A stretch of DNA of 64,000 nt from Ardenticatenaceae bacterium (GCA_020634395.1 JACKBU010000024.1:1-64000), one strand, 5' to 3'; positions 26,911-36,190 are shown, counted from the stretch's first letter. Numbers and translations are program-made. The notes: generated by a model from the letters alone, not told the origin.

Positions 26911-26996
26911 ACGCTTACCCTTGCCGGATACGAAATTCTTGTCTTTGCCCCGACATCAGGCGATTATATTTTGACGAAAACGGCCGTCAATTGCAA

Positions 26997-27024
26997 TTGC
27001 CCACGCGTAGGCATCCGGTATACT
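26997..27024 (+). promoter_or_regulatory. Candidate promoter of selD
   Basis: TTGCCC (26997-27002) and TATACT (27019-27024), 16 nt apart, leaving a leader of about 40 nt before the selD ATG. Confidence 0.5.
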
Positions 27025-27068
27025 TCTCATTATCGAACACTCACTTTGCCTTAACAAAAGGAATCTGA

Positions 27069-28109
27069 ATGACTGGTAAAGAAATTCGCCTGACAGCTTA
27101 TGCTTCCTGCGCGGGTTGAGCGTCTAAACTGAGTCCAACGGACCTGGCGCACGTGCTGCAGCCATTACGCGAAACCTTTGACGCAACCAAATATCCAAAC
27201 CTGCTGGTTGGCCTGGAAAAAGCCGACGACGCCGCCGTGTACCAGATCAACGACCACCAGGCCATCATCTCCACCACCGACTTCTTCCCGCCCGTAGTCG
27301 ATGACCCCTACGATTTTGGGGCCATCGCCGCCGCCAACGCCATGTCGGACATCTATGCGATGGGCGGAAAGGTATTGTTTGCCGTCAACCTGGTAGCCTT
27401 CCCAGATAATCTGGCCGGCGACGTGCTGCGCGAAGTGCTGCGTGGCGGGGCGGAAAAGGTTGCCGAAGCAGGTGGTGTTATTGCCGGCGGCCACAGCGTC
27501 AATGACAAAGAGCCCAAATATGGCCTGGCCGTCACCGGCATCATCGACCCGGCGCTGGTAAAGCGCAAGGGCGGCGCGCAGCCCGGCGACGTTCTGCTGC
27601 TGACCAAACCGCTGGGCGTAGGCGTGATCACCACGGCCCTAAAACAACAGGTGGCTGATCCGGCGCACGTGGCCACGGCCGTGGCCTCCATGAAAATCCT
27701 GAACCGGCAGGCCTCGGAAGCCGCCTTGCGCGCTCAGGCCCACGGCATGACCGACATCACCGGCTTTGGCCTGCTGGGCCACGCCCACGAGATGGCCCAG
27801 CAAGCTGGGGTGGACTTTCGCTTTTTTGTCCACAAGCTGCCCTGGCTGCCCGGCGCGCTGGCCTATGGCGAAGCGGGCACGTTCCCCGGCGGCAAGGGTA
27901 ATAACTCGCTCTTTTTCCACCCCCACGTCACCTTTGCCGACGGCGTGCCGGAGCTGGTGCAAGATATGCTTTGGACGCCGGAGACTTCCGGCGGCTTGCT
28001 GGTGGCCCTGGCCCCGGAGCAGGTAGAAGCGTATCTGGCGGGGTGTGAAACGGCCGTGATCATCGGCAACGTCATTCCCGGCCACGGCCACATCTACGTC
28101 GACTACTAA
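27069..28109 (+). CDS. selD: Selenide, water dikinase containing selenocysteine (in-frame UGA)
   Basis: Makes selenophosphate from selenide and ATP, the selenium donor for selenoproteins. Read through the TGA at 27117-27119, the protein is 346 residues, starting MTGKEIRLTAYASCAG, then Sec17, then ASKLSPTDLAHVL; this matches the SelD N-terminal active-site loop, where Cys or Sec is expected. The rest is typical: STTDFFPPVVDDPYDFGAIAAANAMSDIYAMGG, GGHSVNDKEPKYGLAVTG, ITGFGLLGHAHEMA and TSGGLLVALAP. Calling the gene from GTG 27153 would delete the catalytic N-terminus. It implies a full Sec system (SelA, SelB, tRNA-Sec) elsewhere in the genome. Followed by an unnamed gene after 25 nt. Confidence 0.95.
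27117..27143 (+). promoter_or_regulatory. Sec UGA codon and candidate bacterial SECIS hairpin
   Basis: TGA at 27117-27119 is codon 17 of selD. Thirteen nt further, GTCC (27133-27136) can pair with GGAC (27140-27143) around AAC, at a distance where a bSECIS is expected. The stem is short and the loop lacks the usual guanine, so the exact SECIS fold is uncertain although recoding itself is well supported by homology. Confidence 0.6.
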
Positions 28110-28134
28110 CATCTGACAATTTCTCTGGAGTCTT

Positions 28135-29868
28135 ATGGATCGAACCGTCCCCAGTTCTGGCAACGAAGAGATTAATCTCTATCTGCGTACTTACTACTCC
28201 CTGCTGCGCAGCACACGCGAAGTTAAGCTGAAAACCCTGGTAGAAGCCCACAAACGCATGCACTCTGCCCTGCACGTCGATGCCGATGAACCCACCATCG
28301 ACATGGCCGCCTTCATTTATTCCATCCTGCGCGTGCCGGACTGCATCGACCAGGTTGACCTGGTGGTTATGGGCCAATCGGCGCGCGTGTTTGCCGAGCA
28401 TGGTTATACCGACGTGGAGTCCTGGACTCAGGTTAGTGCGCCGGGGCGGCGGCGGCGCAGCTTTTTTGACGGCCACTGTACGCTGGCCGTGTACATTGCC
28501 AGCCGCTCCGATATCGACGACCTGGTGCCAATCCTGGTGGCCTATCAGATTGAGCGGCGCAAGCTGCACAATATCCTCCATCAGCCATCTACCATCCAGC
28601 TTTTGCAGCAGATTAAAACCGAAGCGGCGGGCCAGGAGCCAACGGCCGTGCACATCACCCTGCTATCTGAAGCTGCCGGCATCTCCAGCGATGACCTGGA
28701 CAGACTCTGCCGCATCTGGCAAGCCGATCTGCCCGATAAGCTGCTGGACATTGCCAAAAAGCGCCGCGAAATAGCTATACAGTCACTGGCCGGCTCGCTA
28801 GCCGACTACAAACGCGCCACCCGACGCTGGTGGCGCAACGTGGAAAAAAACACAGCCGACATCGCGTTCGACGAACGGCCGATTTACTTTGTGTCCAGCA
28901 ATCCCCACAGCCTGCCCAACATGCTCAGCGGCTTTGGTTTACAAATCGAACGCGCTCTGGAAGCCTTTCTCAGCGCCAGCGGCTCTCAGGAACTGCGCCA
29001 GGAATACCGTGACATTGTCGAACGCAACATTCCCAGCAGCCTGGAAAACTTTCTCTACTACGTGCTCAAAAAGTACGAAGCCGTGCATCCCAGCGTGAAG
29101 GAAGACCGCCTGGCCCACGAGCGTTCCGTCGGCATCAAACGCATTCCCAGCGAACACGCCTTCGACATCGAGGTGCAAGTCATCGCCCTGAATAAGCTGG
29201 ACGTGACGCAGATGGACACTCGCCTTTCCGTTCCGGGCATCGAAAACCTGGCCAACAGCAAAGCCCTTATCATCAACATCGACTATCCCTTAGGCATGGC
29301 CGCCTACCAGGTACTCACCGAAATGGCCCGCAATGTTGACGAAATACGAGGCGTCTACATCATGGGCAAAGCGGCCACGCTGAACGGCGGCATTGGCGAC
29401 GTGATGATTCCCAGCGTGGTCCACGACGAACATTCGCTGAATACATACCTGTTCGACAACTGCTTCACCGCCGATGACGTGGCGCCGTACCTGGTTTACG
29501 GCTCGGTGATGGACAACCAGAAAGCCATCACCGTGCCCGGCACATTTTTGCAAAATGAAGGATACATGTCAGTTTTTTACCAGGAAGGCTACACCGACAT
29601 GGAAATGGAAGCCGGCCCCTATCTCAGCGGTATTTATGAGATGGTGCGCCCCAAGCGCCATCCATACGACCAGATTGTGAACCTGTATAACGGTCCTTTC
29701 CCGGTGGGCATTTTGCACTATGCGTCCGACACACCGTTTAGCAAGGGGAAGAACCTAGGCACGCAAAATCTGTCCTACTTTGGCATGGATGCCACATATG
29801 CCGCTACTGTAGCTGTTCTACGGGCTATCTTGACTACCGAGATAGAGCATTTACAGGCAAATATCTAA
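28135..29868 (+). CDS. Conserved protein of unknown function with a nucleoside-phosphorylase-like C-terminal domain
   Basis: A 577-residue cytosolic protein I cannot name. Residues 1-130 are alpha-helical (LYLRTYYSLLRSTREVKLKTLVEAH). A basic middle part follows, then a C-terminal region from about 370 that recalls the PNP/MTAN fold: GVYIMGKAATLNGGIGDVMIPSVV resembles the strand-loop with GDVVI, and DMEMEAGPYLSGIYE resembles the purine-side MEMEA motif of 5'-methylthioadenosine nucleosidases. A phosphate- or ribose-binding pocket is therefore possible. It begins 25 nt after selD and is followed after 19 nt by an M24 peptidase, so the three form one operon. Link to selenium metabolism is only positional. 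Confidence 0.6.
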   Translation: MDRTVPSSGNEEINLYLRTYYSLLRSTREVKLKTLVEAHKRMHSALHVDADEPTIDMAAFIYSILRVPDCIDQVDLVVMGQSARVFAEHGYTDVESWTQVSAPGRRRRSFFDGHCTLAVYIASRSDIDDLVPILVAYQIERRKLHNILHQPSTIQLLQQIKTEAAGQEPTAVHITLLSEAAGISSDDLDRLCRIWQADLPDKLLDIAKKRREIAIQSLAGSLADYKRATRRWWRNVEKNTADIAFDERPIYFVSSNPHSLPNMLSGFGLQIERALEAFLSASGSQELRQEYRDIVERNIPSSLENFLYYVLKKYEAVHPSVKEDRLAHERSVGIKRIPSEHAFDIEVQVIALNKLDVTQMDTRLSVPGIENLANSKALIINIDYPLGMAAYQVLTEMARNVDEIRGVYIMGKAATLNGGIGDVMIPSVVHDEHSLNTYLFDNCFTADDVAPYLVYGSVMDNQKAITVPGTFLQNEGYMSVFYQEGYTDMEMEAGPYLSGIYEMVRPKRHPYDQIVNLYNGPFPVGILHYASDTPFSKGKNLGTQNLSYFGMDATYAATVAVLRAILTTEIEHLQANI

Positions 29869-29887
29869 AACGAAGAAGGAACAAGCC

Positions 29888-30985
29888 ATGACATCCGCCT
29901 CTTTGCCCGATGAGTACCAGGAGCGGTTAACGGCCGTGCGCCAACACCTCCTCGCCTGGGACATCCCCGCCATCCTCATCACCAGTCCAACCAACCGGCG
30001 CTGGCTCAGCGGCTTCACCGGCTCGGCCGGCAGCCTGCTGGTCACGCCAGATCACGCCTTGCTGGCCACCGATTTCCGCTATTGGGAGCAGGCCCAGGCG
30101 CAGGCCCCGGCCTTCACTCTTTTTCGCCATAGCCGCACGGCCGAGGACGATGAACAGTACCTGGCAGCCGCCGGGGTAACGGCCGTTGGCCTGGAAGCCG
30201 ACCACCTCACCCTCAGCGAAGCCCGGCGTTGGGAAAACGTCAGCGGCATCACCTGGAAGCCGCTCTCACCCACGCTGGAGCCGCTGCGCCAGCGGAAAAG
30301 CCCCAGCGAACTGGCCAAAATCCGCGCTGCCGCCGCCATCACCGACGAGGTCATGGCGTGTGTGCCCAAACTGGCCAAACCGGGCATGACGGAACGGGCG
30401 CTGGCCTGGGAGTTGGAAAAAGCCATGCGTGAAGCGGGAGCCGAAGCCATGGCCTTCGACATCCTGGTGGCCAGCGGACCCAACGCCGCCCTGCCCCACC
30501 ATCACCCTGGCGAACGGCCGTTACAAGCCGGCGACCCCCTCATCGTCGACATGGGGGCGCAGGTAGACGGCTACAAGAGCGATCTGACCCGCACATTTTT
30601 TGTGGGGGCCGCGCCGGACGCGCAGTTCCAGGAAATTTTTGCCGTGGTGCAGGCTGCGCAAACGGCCGTGCGCCGGCACGCCCGCCCCGGCCAGAACGGC
30701 AACGAGGTAGACGCTCTGGGCCGCAGCGTCATCCGGGAAGCCGGCTATGGCGATTATTTTGGGCACGGGCTGGGGCACGGGCTGGGACTGGATATTCATG
30801 AACGGCCGTTTTTCACCTTCACGCCATCCGGCCAGGAATACCGGCTCACACCGGGCACAGTGGTCACCGTAGAGCCGGGCATCTACCTGCCCGGTTGGGG
30901 CGGCATTCGCCTGGAAGATTTGTTCCTGGTAACGGCCGACGGGCTGGAAGCCATCAGCCAGTGCGCCCCATTCATGACGGGCTAG
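29888..30985 (+). CDS. Xaa-Pro aminopeptidase/dipeptidase (M24B metallopeptidase)
   Basis: A 365-residue creatinase-fold peptidase cleaving X-Pro peptides in the cytosol. The N-terminal creatinase domain includes SPTNRRWLSGFTGSAG and LLATDFRYWEQA. The catalytic pita-bread domain has all five metal ligands in expected segments: DMGAQVDGYKSDLTRTFF (two Asp), GHGLGHGLGLDIHE (His), TVEPGIYLPGWGGIRLEDL (two Glu). ATG 29888 has AAGGAA upstream. Third gene of the selD operon. Confidence 0.93.
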   Translation: MTSASLPDEYQERLTAVRQHLLAWDIPAILITSPTNRRWLSGFTGSAGSLLVTPDHALLATDFRYWEQAQAQAPAFTLFRHSRTAEDDEQYLAAAGVTAVGLEADHLTLSEARRWENVSGITWKPLSPTLEPLRQRKSPSELAKIRAAAAITDEVMACVPKLAKPGMTERALAWELEKAMREAGAEAMAFDILVASGPNAALPHHHPGERPLQAGDPLIVDMGAQVDGYKSDLTRTFFVGAAPDAQFQEIFAVVQAAQTAVRRHARPGQNGNEVDALGRSVIREAGYGDYFGHGLGHGLGLDIHERPFFTFTPSGQEYRLTPGTVVTVEPGIYLPGWGGIRLEDLFLVTADGLEAISQCAPFMTG

Positions 30986-31128
30986 CGTGTTGCCTTATCT
31001 TCTGTGAGTGGGCGCGCCAAACGCCTTTCCTCAGCCGGTCAGGAGGCCCTGACCGTCTACCGGCAGCAAATGGCCGCAGCCGTCCGGCCCCCAAGCAGCT
31101 CCTGATCTGGCGCGTAGTCAAATCGTAG

Positions 31129-31157
31129 TTACCAAATGCAGCGGATTCTGGCATAAT
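31129..31157 (+). promoter_or_regulatory. Promoter of lepB
   Basis: TTACCA (31129-31134) and CATAAT (31152-31157) with 17-nt spacing, about 75 nt upstream of the lepB start, which also has TAAGGAG. Confidence 0.6.
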
Positions 31158-31235
31158 AGCCTTATGCACCCGGCCACGGTTGGCCGCGTACTGGTTGATC
31201 AAGTGAGAGCTGTTTAACGGTAAGGAGCATAAGCC

Positions 31236-31805
31236 ATGTGGTCTTCGCAAGAACCTGACGATTTTTCAGCCGCTTCAGAAGGGAGTTCCACCTCTAACCA
31301 GCTTCGGTATCTCATTAAAGAGACACTTTCGACTGTATTCAAAGCCGCCGCCCTGGCTTTTCTCATCATTTACTTTGTGGCCCAAACCAACATTGTGTAC
31401 GGCGCAAGCATGGAGCCAACTCTGCATGAGAGGCAGCGGCTTATCGTGGAAAAGGTGAGCTATCGGCTGATTACGCCAAAGCGTGGAGATGTGGTGGTGG
31501 TTGCTGTGCCGGATTCGCCGGTGCCGTTAATTAAGCGCGTGGTTGGTTTACCGGGTGAAACGGTAGAAATACGCGATAACCAGGTATTGGTAAACGGCCG
31601 TGCCCTGGCTGAACCCTACCTGCCACCCCTATGGCAGGTCAACTATCCGCCCACTCAAATACCCGACCATTCCGTATTTGTAATGGGCGACAACCGGCCA
31701 GTTTCGCGCGATTCGCGTTCGTTTGGGCCGGTGGCGATTGATCAGATTCGCGGCCATGCCTGGGTGCGTTATTGGCCGCTCACAGAAGCGGGAATTATCC
31801 GCTGA
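31236..31805 (+). CDS. lepB: Signal peptidase I
   Basis: A 189-residue type I signal peptidase that removes Sec and Tat signal peptides. One N-terminal membrane helix (TVFKAAALAFLIIYFVA) is followed by the catalytic Ser in VYGASMEPTL and the Lys in LIKRVVGLPGETVEI; the last box is MGDNRPVSRDSRSFGPV. Compact length is typical of Gram-positive-like or Chloroflexota enzymes with one membrane span. Start ATG 31236 has TAAGGAG 8 nt upstream. Close to a secreted PA14/SH3 protein and a rhomboid protease. Confidence 0.96.
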   Translation: MWSSQEPDDFSAASEGSSTSNQLRYLIKETLSTVFKAAALAFLIIYFVAQTNIVYGASMEPTLHERQRLIVEKVSYRLITPKRGDVVVVAVPDSPVPLIKRVVGLPGETVEIRDNQVLVNGRALAEPYLPPLWQVNYPPTQIPDHSVFVMGDNRPVSRDSRSFGPVAIDQIRGHAWVRYWPLTEAGIIR

Positions 31806-31813
31806 TTGGCGGG

Positions 31814-33040
31814 ATGAGAGACATGATCGGCGTTAGAAGCAGCGCATGGCGCAGCGGGTTATGGGTGTGTGGCGTTTTTGGCGTGTTGGCGGTGTTGCTG
31901 GCGCGCGGAGGAACGGCCGTTTACGCCCAATCAGCCTGGCTGGCCGTTTACTGGAATAACAAAACCCTCGATGGCCCCCCTGTGCTCATCCGACCAGAAT
32001 TCGATGATAACGGCAACCCGGACATCCACATCAATTGGGGGCTGGATGGTCCGGGCGATCCGGTACACAAGGAGTTTTTCTCGGCGCGCTGGACACGTTC
32101 GCAGTACATGGAACCGGGGCGTTATCGTTTCACGGTCAGCGCCGACGACGGCGTCCGCGTGTGGGTGACCGACCAACTGCTCATTGACGCCTGGATCAAC
32201 CAGCCGCAAACCACATACGTCGCCTACCTTGACCTGGACGAAGGTGTCTATCCCATGCGTGTGGAGTATTATCAGAATCAGCACCAGGCACTCATCAACC
32301 TTACCTGGGAACGTGTGCCAGGGTCCGAGGTAGCTGTGGCCGGGCCGGGCTGGAATCCACCGCCCGGCGGCTGGCGCGGCGAATATTACAACAATCTGCT
32401 GTTTGCCGGACCGCCTAACCTGGTTCGTACCGATCCGCAAATCAACTTCGACTGGGCGTTGGAATCGCCTGCCCCGCAAGCGATTGTGCCTGACCGCTTC
32501 GCCGTGCGCTGGACCAATACCCTCAACCTGGAGCCGGGGCGCTACCGCTTTACTACCACATCCGACGACGGCGTGCGCCTGTGGCTTAACGACGTACTGC
32601 GCATCGATCAGTGGCACTCGCAAACCTCGCTGGCCCATTCCACGGAACTGGATGTAGCCGGTCCCGTCGCTATTAAGCTGGAATACTACGACGAAATCGG
32701 GCTGGCGGAAGCGCGACTGAGCTGGGAACGACTTGGCGGCTTACCCCCCTCACAACCGGCCAACCCACCAGCCAGTTCTGGCAGCATGCCGGGGCAGGAA
32801 AACACGCCGGTCGCCGCCGTAACCAATGCCAACGTGCTCAACGTGCGATCCGGTCCGGGCATGACTTACGATCCCTTCACTTACCTCACCCACGGCCAGA
32901 GTGTGACGCTGCTGGGCCGCAGCGCCACGACGGCCTGGATACAGGTGCAGTTAGCAGACGGCCGTGTCGGCTGGGTGGCCAATGGCTTCCTGCTGACGCC
33001 TTATCCCCTCATCAGCCTGCCCATAATTGCCAGCGAATAA
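31814..33040 (+). CDS. Secreted protein with two PA14-like domains and a bacterial SH3 domain
   Basis: A 408-residue exported protein. A signal segment (SGLWVCGVFGVLAVLLARGGTA) is followed by two PA14-type modules at about 35-175 and 195-310. Both carry the blocks RWTRxxxxEPGRYRFT, SADDGVRVWV or SDDGVRLWL, and a following LIDAW/IDQWH. The last 75 residues form an SH3b module (NANVLNVRSGPGMTYDPFTYL, VGWVANGFLL). PA14 binds glycans and SH3b peptidoglycan or proteins, so a cell-wall or polysaccharide-binding role is inferred. ATG 31814 lies 8 nt after the lepB stop. TTG 31772 would lengthen it into lepB and is less likely. Confidence 0.87.
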   Translation: MRDMIGVRSSAWRSGLWVCGVFGVLAVLLARGGTAVYAQSAWLAVYWNNKTLDGPPVLIRPEFDDNGNPDIHINWGLDGPGDPVHKEFFSARWTRSQYMEPGRYRFTVSADDGVRVWVTDQLLIDAWINQPQTTYVAYLDLDEGVYPMRVEYYQNQHQALINLTWERVPGSEVAVAGPGWNPPPGGWRGEYYNNLLFAGPPNLVRTDPQINFDWALESPAPQAIVPDRFAVRWTNTLNLEPGRYRFTTTSDDGVRLWLNDVLRIDQWHSQTSLAHSTELDVAGPVAIKLEYYDEIGLAEARLSWERLGGLPPSQPANPPASSGSMPGQENTPVAAVTNANVLNVRSGPGMTYDPFTYLTHGQSVTLLGRSATTAWIQVQLADGRVGWVANGFLLTPYPLISLPIIASE

Positions 33041-33116
33041 GTCCACCTTTGCGACCAAACGCCCCTGTTTGCCGTATTGCAGGTAATGAAATTGACTGAA
33101 ACCTGTGGAGATACCC

Positions 33117-33779
33117 ATGGATAACGACCGTTACCTGAGCCGTGAACGAGAAACCAACCTGCGTGAGATTGGCGAGACGTTAAAATCGCACCTGATTATT
33201 TTGGGGGGATTTGTCGCTTTTTTGTGGCTGGTAGAGTTTATCAACCTCTTTATCTTTCATGGCAGACTGAACACTTTGGGCATTCGACCCCGCACGGCCG
33301 CGGGACTGGAGGGCATTTTGTTTGCCCCGATGCTGCACAGCAGCTTCGCCCACCTGATGGCGAACACGGTCCCGCTGCTGGTGCTGGGCTGGTTTGTGCT
33401 GCTGCGCGGCACGCGCACTTTCGCCAGCGTGACGATTATCACCATTCTGGTTAGCGGTTTGGGAACGTGGCTGATTGGCCCGGCCCACTCGGTCCACATC
33501 GGGGCCAGCGGGTTGATTTTTGGTTATTTTGGGTTCCTGGTGCTAGGCAGCTATTTCGAGCGCAGTTTTGCTTCGATTTTGTGGGCGCTGCTGGTGTTTT
33601 TCCTGTATGGGGGCTTGTTGTGGGGCGTGCTGCCACAGGGGAACGGCATTTCGTGGCAGGGCCATCTGTTTGGTTTTATCGGCGGTGGAGTTGCCGCCTA
33701 TTTGCTGGCAAAACGGCCGTCTGCCACCCCCGAAACCGACGATGACGTCCTGCGGATCAGGCCAGAAGACCTTTTATAA
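33117..33779 (+). CDS. Rhomboid-family intramembrane serine protease
   Basis: A 220-residue membrane protease. Six hydrophobic segments are visible. HSSFAHLMANTVPLL is the conserved HxxxxHxxxN helix, the catalytic Ser is in HIGASGLIFGY (GxSG), and the catalytic His in WQGHLFGFIGGG. It cleaves other membrane proteins within the bilayer; substrate unknown. ATG 33117 with GGAG 6 nt upstream is preferred over GTG 33105. Alone on its transcript, after the PA14 gene. Confidence 0.92.
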   Translation: MDNDRYLSRERETNLREIGETLKSHLIILGGFVAFLWLVEFINLFIFHGRLNTLGIRPRTAAGLEGILFAPMLHSSFAHLMANTVPLLVLGWFVLLRGTRTFASVTIITILVSGLGTWLIGPAHSVHIGASGLIFGYFGFLVLGSYFERSFASILWALLVFFLYGGLLWGVLPQGNGISWQGHLFGFIGGGVAAYLLAKRPSATPETDDDVLRIRPEDLL

Positions 33780-33902
33780 AGCTGGCTGCTTTGGAATTCC
33801 GCGGAGCCTGGTCGAGATGCGGGCGCGTGGTGTTCTCTTGCAAGCCATCACGCGCCACACATCACGACAGACTGGCATCAAGGCCTTTCCCTGCTTAAAC
33901 GT

Positions 33903-34562
33903 TTACTCCAGGTCGCGCATTAAATCGCGCACAAAATCAATTTCATCCTGATCGATGGTGTGGCCCATGCCCGGATACAGGCGCATGGTCACTTCGCCGC
34001 CTAGCTGCCGCAAAACGGCCGTGCTCTCCTCCACGCGCCACTTGGGAACATGAGGGTCCGTATCGCTGCAGCCCAGAAAAACCGGCGTGCCCGCCAGCGA
34101 ACCCGCATAGCTGCGCGGTGTGCCCTCCGGCCCAATCAGGCCGCCGCTAAAACCCACTACCCCACCGTAGCGTCGAGCGTGACGGGCTGCAAACTCCAGC
34201 GTCAGGCAAGCGCCCTGCGAAAAGCCCAACAAAATAACCCGTCCTTCTGGAATACCCGCAGCAATGACCCGGGTTAAGGTGTCGGTAACGGCCGTTAAGC
34301 CCGAGGAAATACCGGGTTCATTCTGCTCCATGGGTGCCAGAAAGCTGTAAGGATACCAGCTGTTGCCGGCCGCCTGCGGAGCCAGATAAGCCCAATCTGG
34401 CCGGTCAAACTCTGGCGCCAGGGTCAGGATGCTGGCCGCGGTAGCGCCACGGCCGTGCAGCATAATCATGGCCGCCACGGCCCGGTCGAGAGGAGCACCG
34501 TGGGCAACAACAGGTTGGTTTTGGTGAGGCGCGCCGGGGATAAAGTCATTTTCACTCATCAC
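33903..34562 (-). CDS. mhqD: MhqD-like carboxylesterase/phospholipase (alpha/beta hydrolase)
   Basis: A 219-residue hydrolase of the Abhydrolase_2 family. Nucleophile GFSQGA, an oxyanion segment MLHGRGA, and the His in GMGHTID complete the triad with an Asp in SDTDPH. It follows the MhqO-like dioxygenase gene, overlapping its stop by 4 nt, and both follow a MarR gene. The same trio in Bacillus subtilis (MhqR, MhqO, MhqD) protects against quinones and thiol-reactive electrophiles. That function is inferred here from family and order; enzyme activity on a defined substrate is unproven. Confidence 0.85.
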   Translation of the reverse strand: MMSENDFIPGAPHQNQPVVAHGAPLDRAVAAMIMLHGRGATAASILTLAPEFDRPDWAYLAPQAAGNSWYPYSFLAPMEQNEPGISSGLTAVTDTLTRVIAAGIPEGRVILLGFSQGACLTLEFAARHARRYGGVVGFSGGLIGPEGTPRSYAGSLAGTPVFLGCSDTDPHVPKWRVEESTAVLRQLGGEVTMRLYPGMGHTIDQDEIDFVRDLMRDLE

Positions 34563-35656
34563 ACCACCGCCATTTCGCCCCAGGCCGGAACCTGCAGCGG
34601 CGTCAGATGGTTGGTGATGGTGGCCCGATGCTGCTCCAACCAGGGCGGCAACTGCAGCGCCTTGCCCAGTTCAGCCTCGTCCTCATCCAGCAAAAAGCCG
34701 GGACCGGCCGTCGCCAGTTCTACGATGTGACCGTCGGGGTCATTGGTGTAAATGCTTTTGAAGTAGACGCGATCCAACACAGGCGTCACCCGCAGCCCGG
34801 CTTGCAGCAGTTTTTCACGAAAGGCAAGCTGCGTATCGGCGTCGGGCACGGCAAAGGCGTAGTGGTGGGTCTGACCGGCGCCCATTTGCACGAAGTGATA
34901 CCGTTTATCCTGCGGATCGCGCTCGAAGTAGGTGATGAGTGTGCCGGGACGGCCGTTATCGACACCCCAATACCAGTGCGCCGAGGTCGGATCGTCGAAG
35001 TTGCTGGTCATTTTCACCCGCTGCAAACCGAGCAGGCCGCTAAAAAAGGCATGAGTGCGCTCAATGTCTGTGCCGATGGCCGTGATGTGGTGCATGCCGT
35101 GGCTGAGGGCCATATCGGGGGTGATAGTGGACACGGGTTCCGGCCATGTCGCCGCAGCGATGCGCGCTTCGTCACGGTTGTTGACTATCATCTGGGCCGG
35201 CGGATCGCGGTGTTCGCTGCCCAGCGTGGCCGCCGGCTCGTCGGCGGTGAAGCCGGGTCCCATGGTGGCAATTTCCAGAATGACGCCGTCGGGATCACGG
35301 AAGTAAATGGAAGTGAAATAGTGGCGATCCAACGGGCCGTTGACCGGTATTCCCATGTCGGTGAGGCGGCGTTTCCACTTCAGCAGGCCATCATAATCGG
35401 CCACAGCCAGGGCAAAATGGTGTGTTCCGCCAATTCCCGGCCGGCCCTGCGGCGAGCGCGGCCATTCGAAGAAGGTAACGGCCGTGCCCGGCCGCCCCGT
35501 TTTGTCGCCAAAGTAAAGGTGATAGGCGCCGGGATCATCAAAATTGACGGTCTGTTTGACCAGGCGCAGTCCTAAAACGCCGGTGTAAAAATCGACTGTG
35601 CGTTGGGCGTTGCTGCTAACCAACGTAATATGGTGCAACCCTTGAATAGAAGACAT
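34559..35656 (-). CDS. mhqO: MhqO-like ring-cleaving dioxygenase (two VOC domains)
   Basis: A 365-residue vicinal-oxygen-chelate dioxygenase. Each half starts with a metal-ligand segment: GLHHITLVSSNAQRTVDFYTGVLGLR at residues 6-31 and GMHHITAIGTDIERTHAFFSGLLGL in the second half; the Glu ligands are in the DGHIVELATAGPG and DPDGVILEIATMGPG blocks. It likely opens hydroquinone or catechol rings using Fe(II). ATG 35656 has AAGGAGA upstream. Between it and marR lies an operator and a promoter (TTGTAA 35726-35721, 18 nt, TATCTA 35702-35697 on the minus strand). Confidence 0.88.
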   Translation of the reverse strand: MSSIQGLHHITLVSSNAQRTVDFYTGVLGLRLVKQTVNFDDPGAYHLYFGDKTGRPGTAVTFFEWPRSPQGRPGIGGTHHFALAVADYDGLLKWKRRLTDMGIPVNGPLDRHYFTSIYFRDPDGVILEIATMGPGFTADEPAATLGSEHRDPPAQMIVNNRDEARIAAATWPEPVSTITPDMALSHGMHHITAIGTDIERTHAFFSGLLGLQRVKMTSNFDDPTSAHWYWGVDNGRPGTLITYFERDPQDKRYHFVQMGAGQTHHYAFAVPDADTQLAFREKLLQAGLRVTPVLDRVYFKSIYTNDPDGHIVELATAGPGFLLDEDEAELGKALQLPPWLEQHRATITNHLTPLQVPAWGEMAVV

Positions 35657-35700
35657 ACGGTTCTCCTTTTCGCACTGAGCGAATATTTCTTACCATTAGA

Positions 35701-35720
35701 TAGTTTGATATTGAATTATC
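35701..35720. promoter_or_regulatory. Operator copy 1 upstream of mhqO-mhqD
   Basis: TAGTTTGATATTGAATTATC lies between the -35 and -10 of the mhqO promoter. The core TTTGATATTGAA is the reverse complement of the copy at 36225-36244, and both are flanked by TAGT and TTAT. Probably bound by the MarR encoded between them. Confidence 0.75.
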
Positions 35721-35731
35721 TTACAAAAAAA

Positions 35732-36190
35732 TTAGACTGCGGCCGTTTCTTGCCGGCCCAGGCGGCGGCACAACGCTGCCAACTGCTCTTGCTCGGCGGC
35801 CGAGAGAACGGCCATCTCGGCCACAACGGTGGCGACATGGTGGGGAAACATACGGGCGATGAGGGCACGGCCGTCTGCCGTTAAATGCACCGTCACATAA
35901 CGCCGGTCCTCTTCGTCGCGGCAGCGTTCTATCAGGTTGCGCTTCGCCAGGTTGTCGAGCACCAATGTCATATTGCCAGTGGATTTGAGAATCTTCTCGG
36001 CCAGCTCATGTTGGTGCAGCGGCCCCAGGTGATACAACGCTTCCAACACGCCAAACTGGCTGATGGTCAGGTTTTCGTCGGCCAGGTGGCGGTTGATACG
36101 GCCGTTTACGGCGTCCGCCGCGCGGGTTAGTTTGATGTACAAATCGAGGGCACGCACCTCAGCTTCAGTGCCAGTGTAATGGGTTCCCAT
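35732..36190 (-). CDS. mhqR: MarR-family regulator, MhqR-like
   Basis: A 152-residue winged-helix repressor: LTISQFGVLEALYHLGPLHQHELAEKILKSTGNMTLVLDNLAKRNLIERCRDEEDRRYVTVHLT carries the recognition helix and wing, with the family EEDRR. ATG 36190 is chosen because the longer reading from TTG 36238 would start inside the operator. Copies of one operator flank the gene, so it probably controls itself and mhqO-mhqD, responding to quinones or electrophiles. No reactive cysteine at the usual MhqR position was evaluated. Confidence 0.87.
   Translation of the reverse strand: MGTHYTGTEAEVRALDLYIKLTRAADAVNGRINRHLADENLTISQFGVLEALYHLGPLHQHELAEKILKSTGNMTLVLDNLAKRNLIERCRDEEDRRYVTVHLTADGRALIARMFPHHVATVVAEMAVLSAAEQEQLAALCRRLGRQETAAV

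Noticed and set aside
27153..28109. SelD starting at GTG 27153
   Set aside because: It removes the conserved active-site N-terminus; reading through TGA 27117 restores it.
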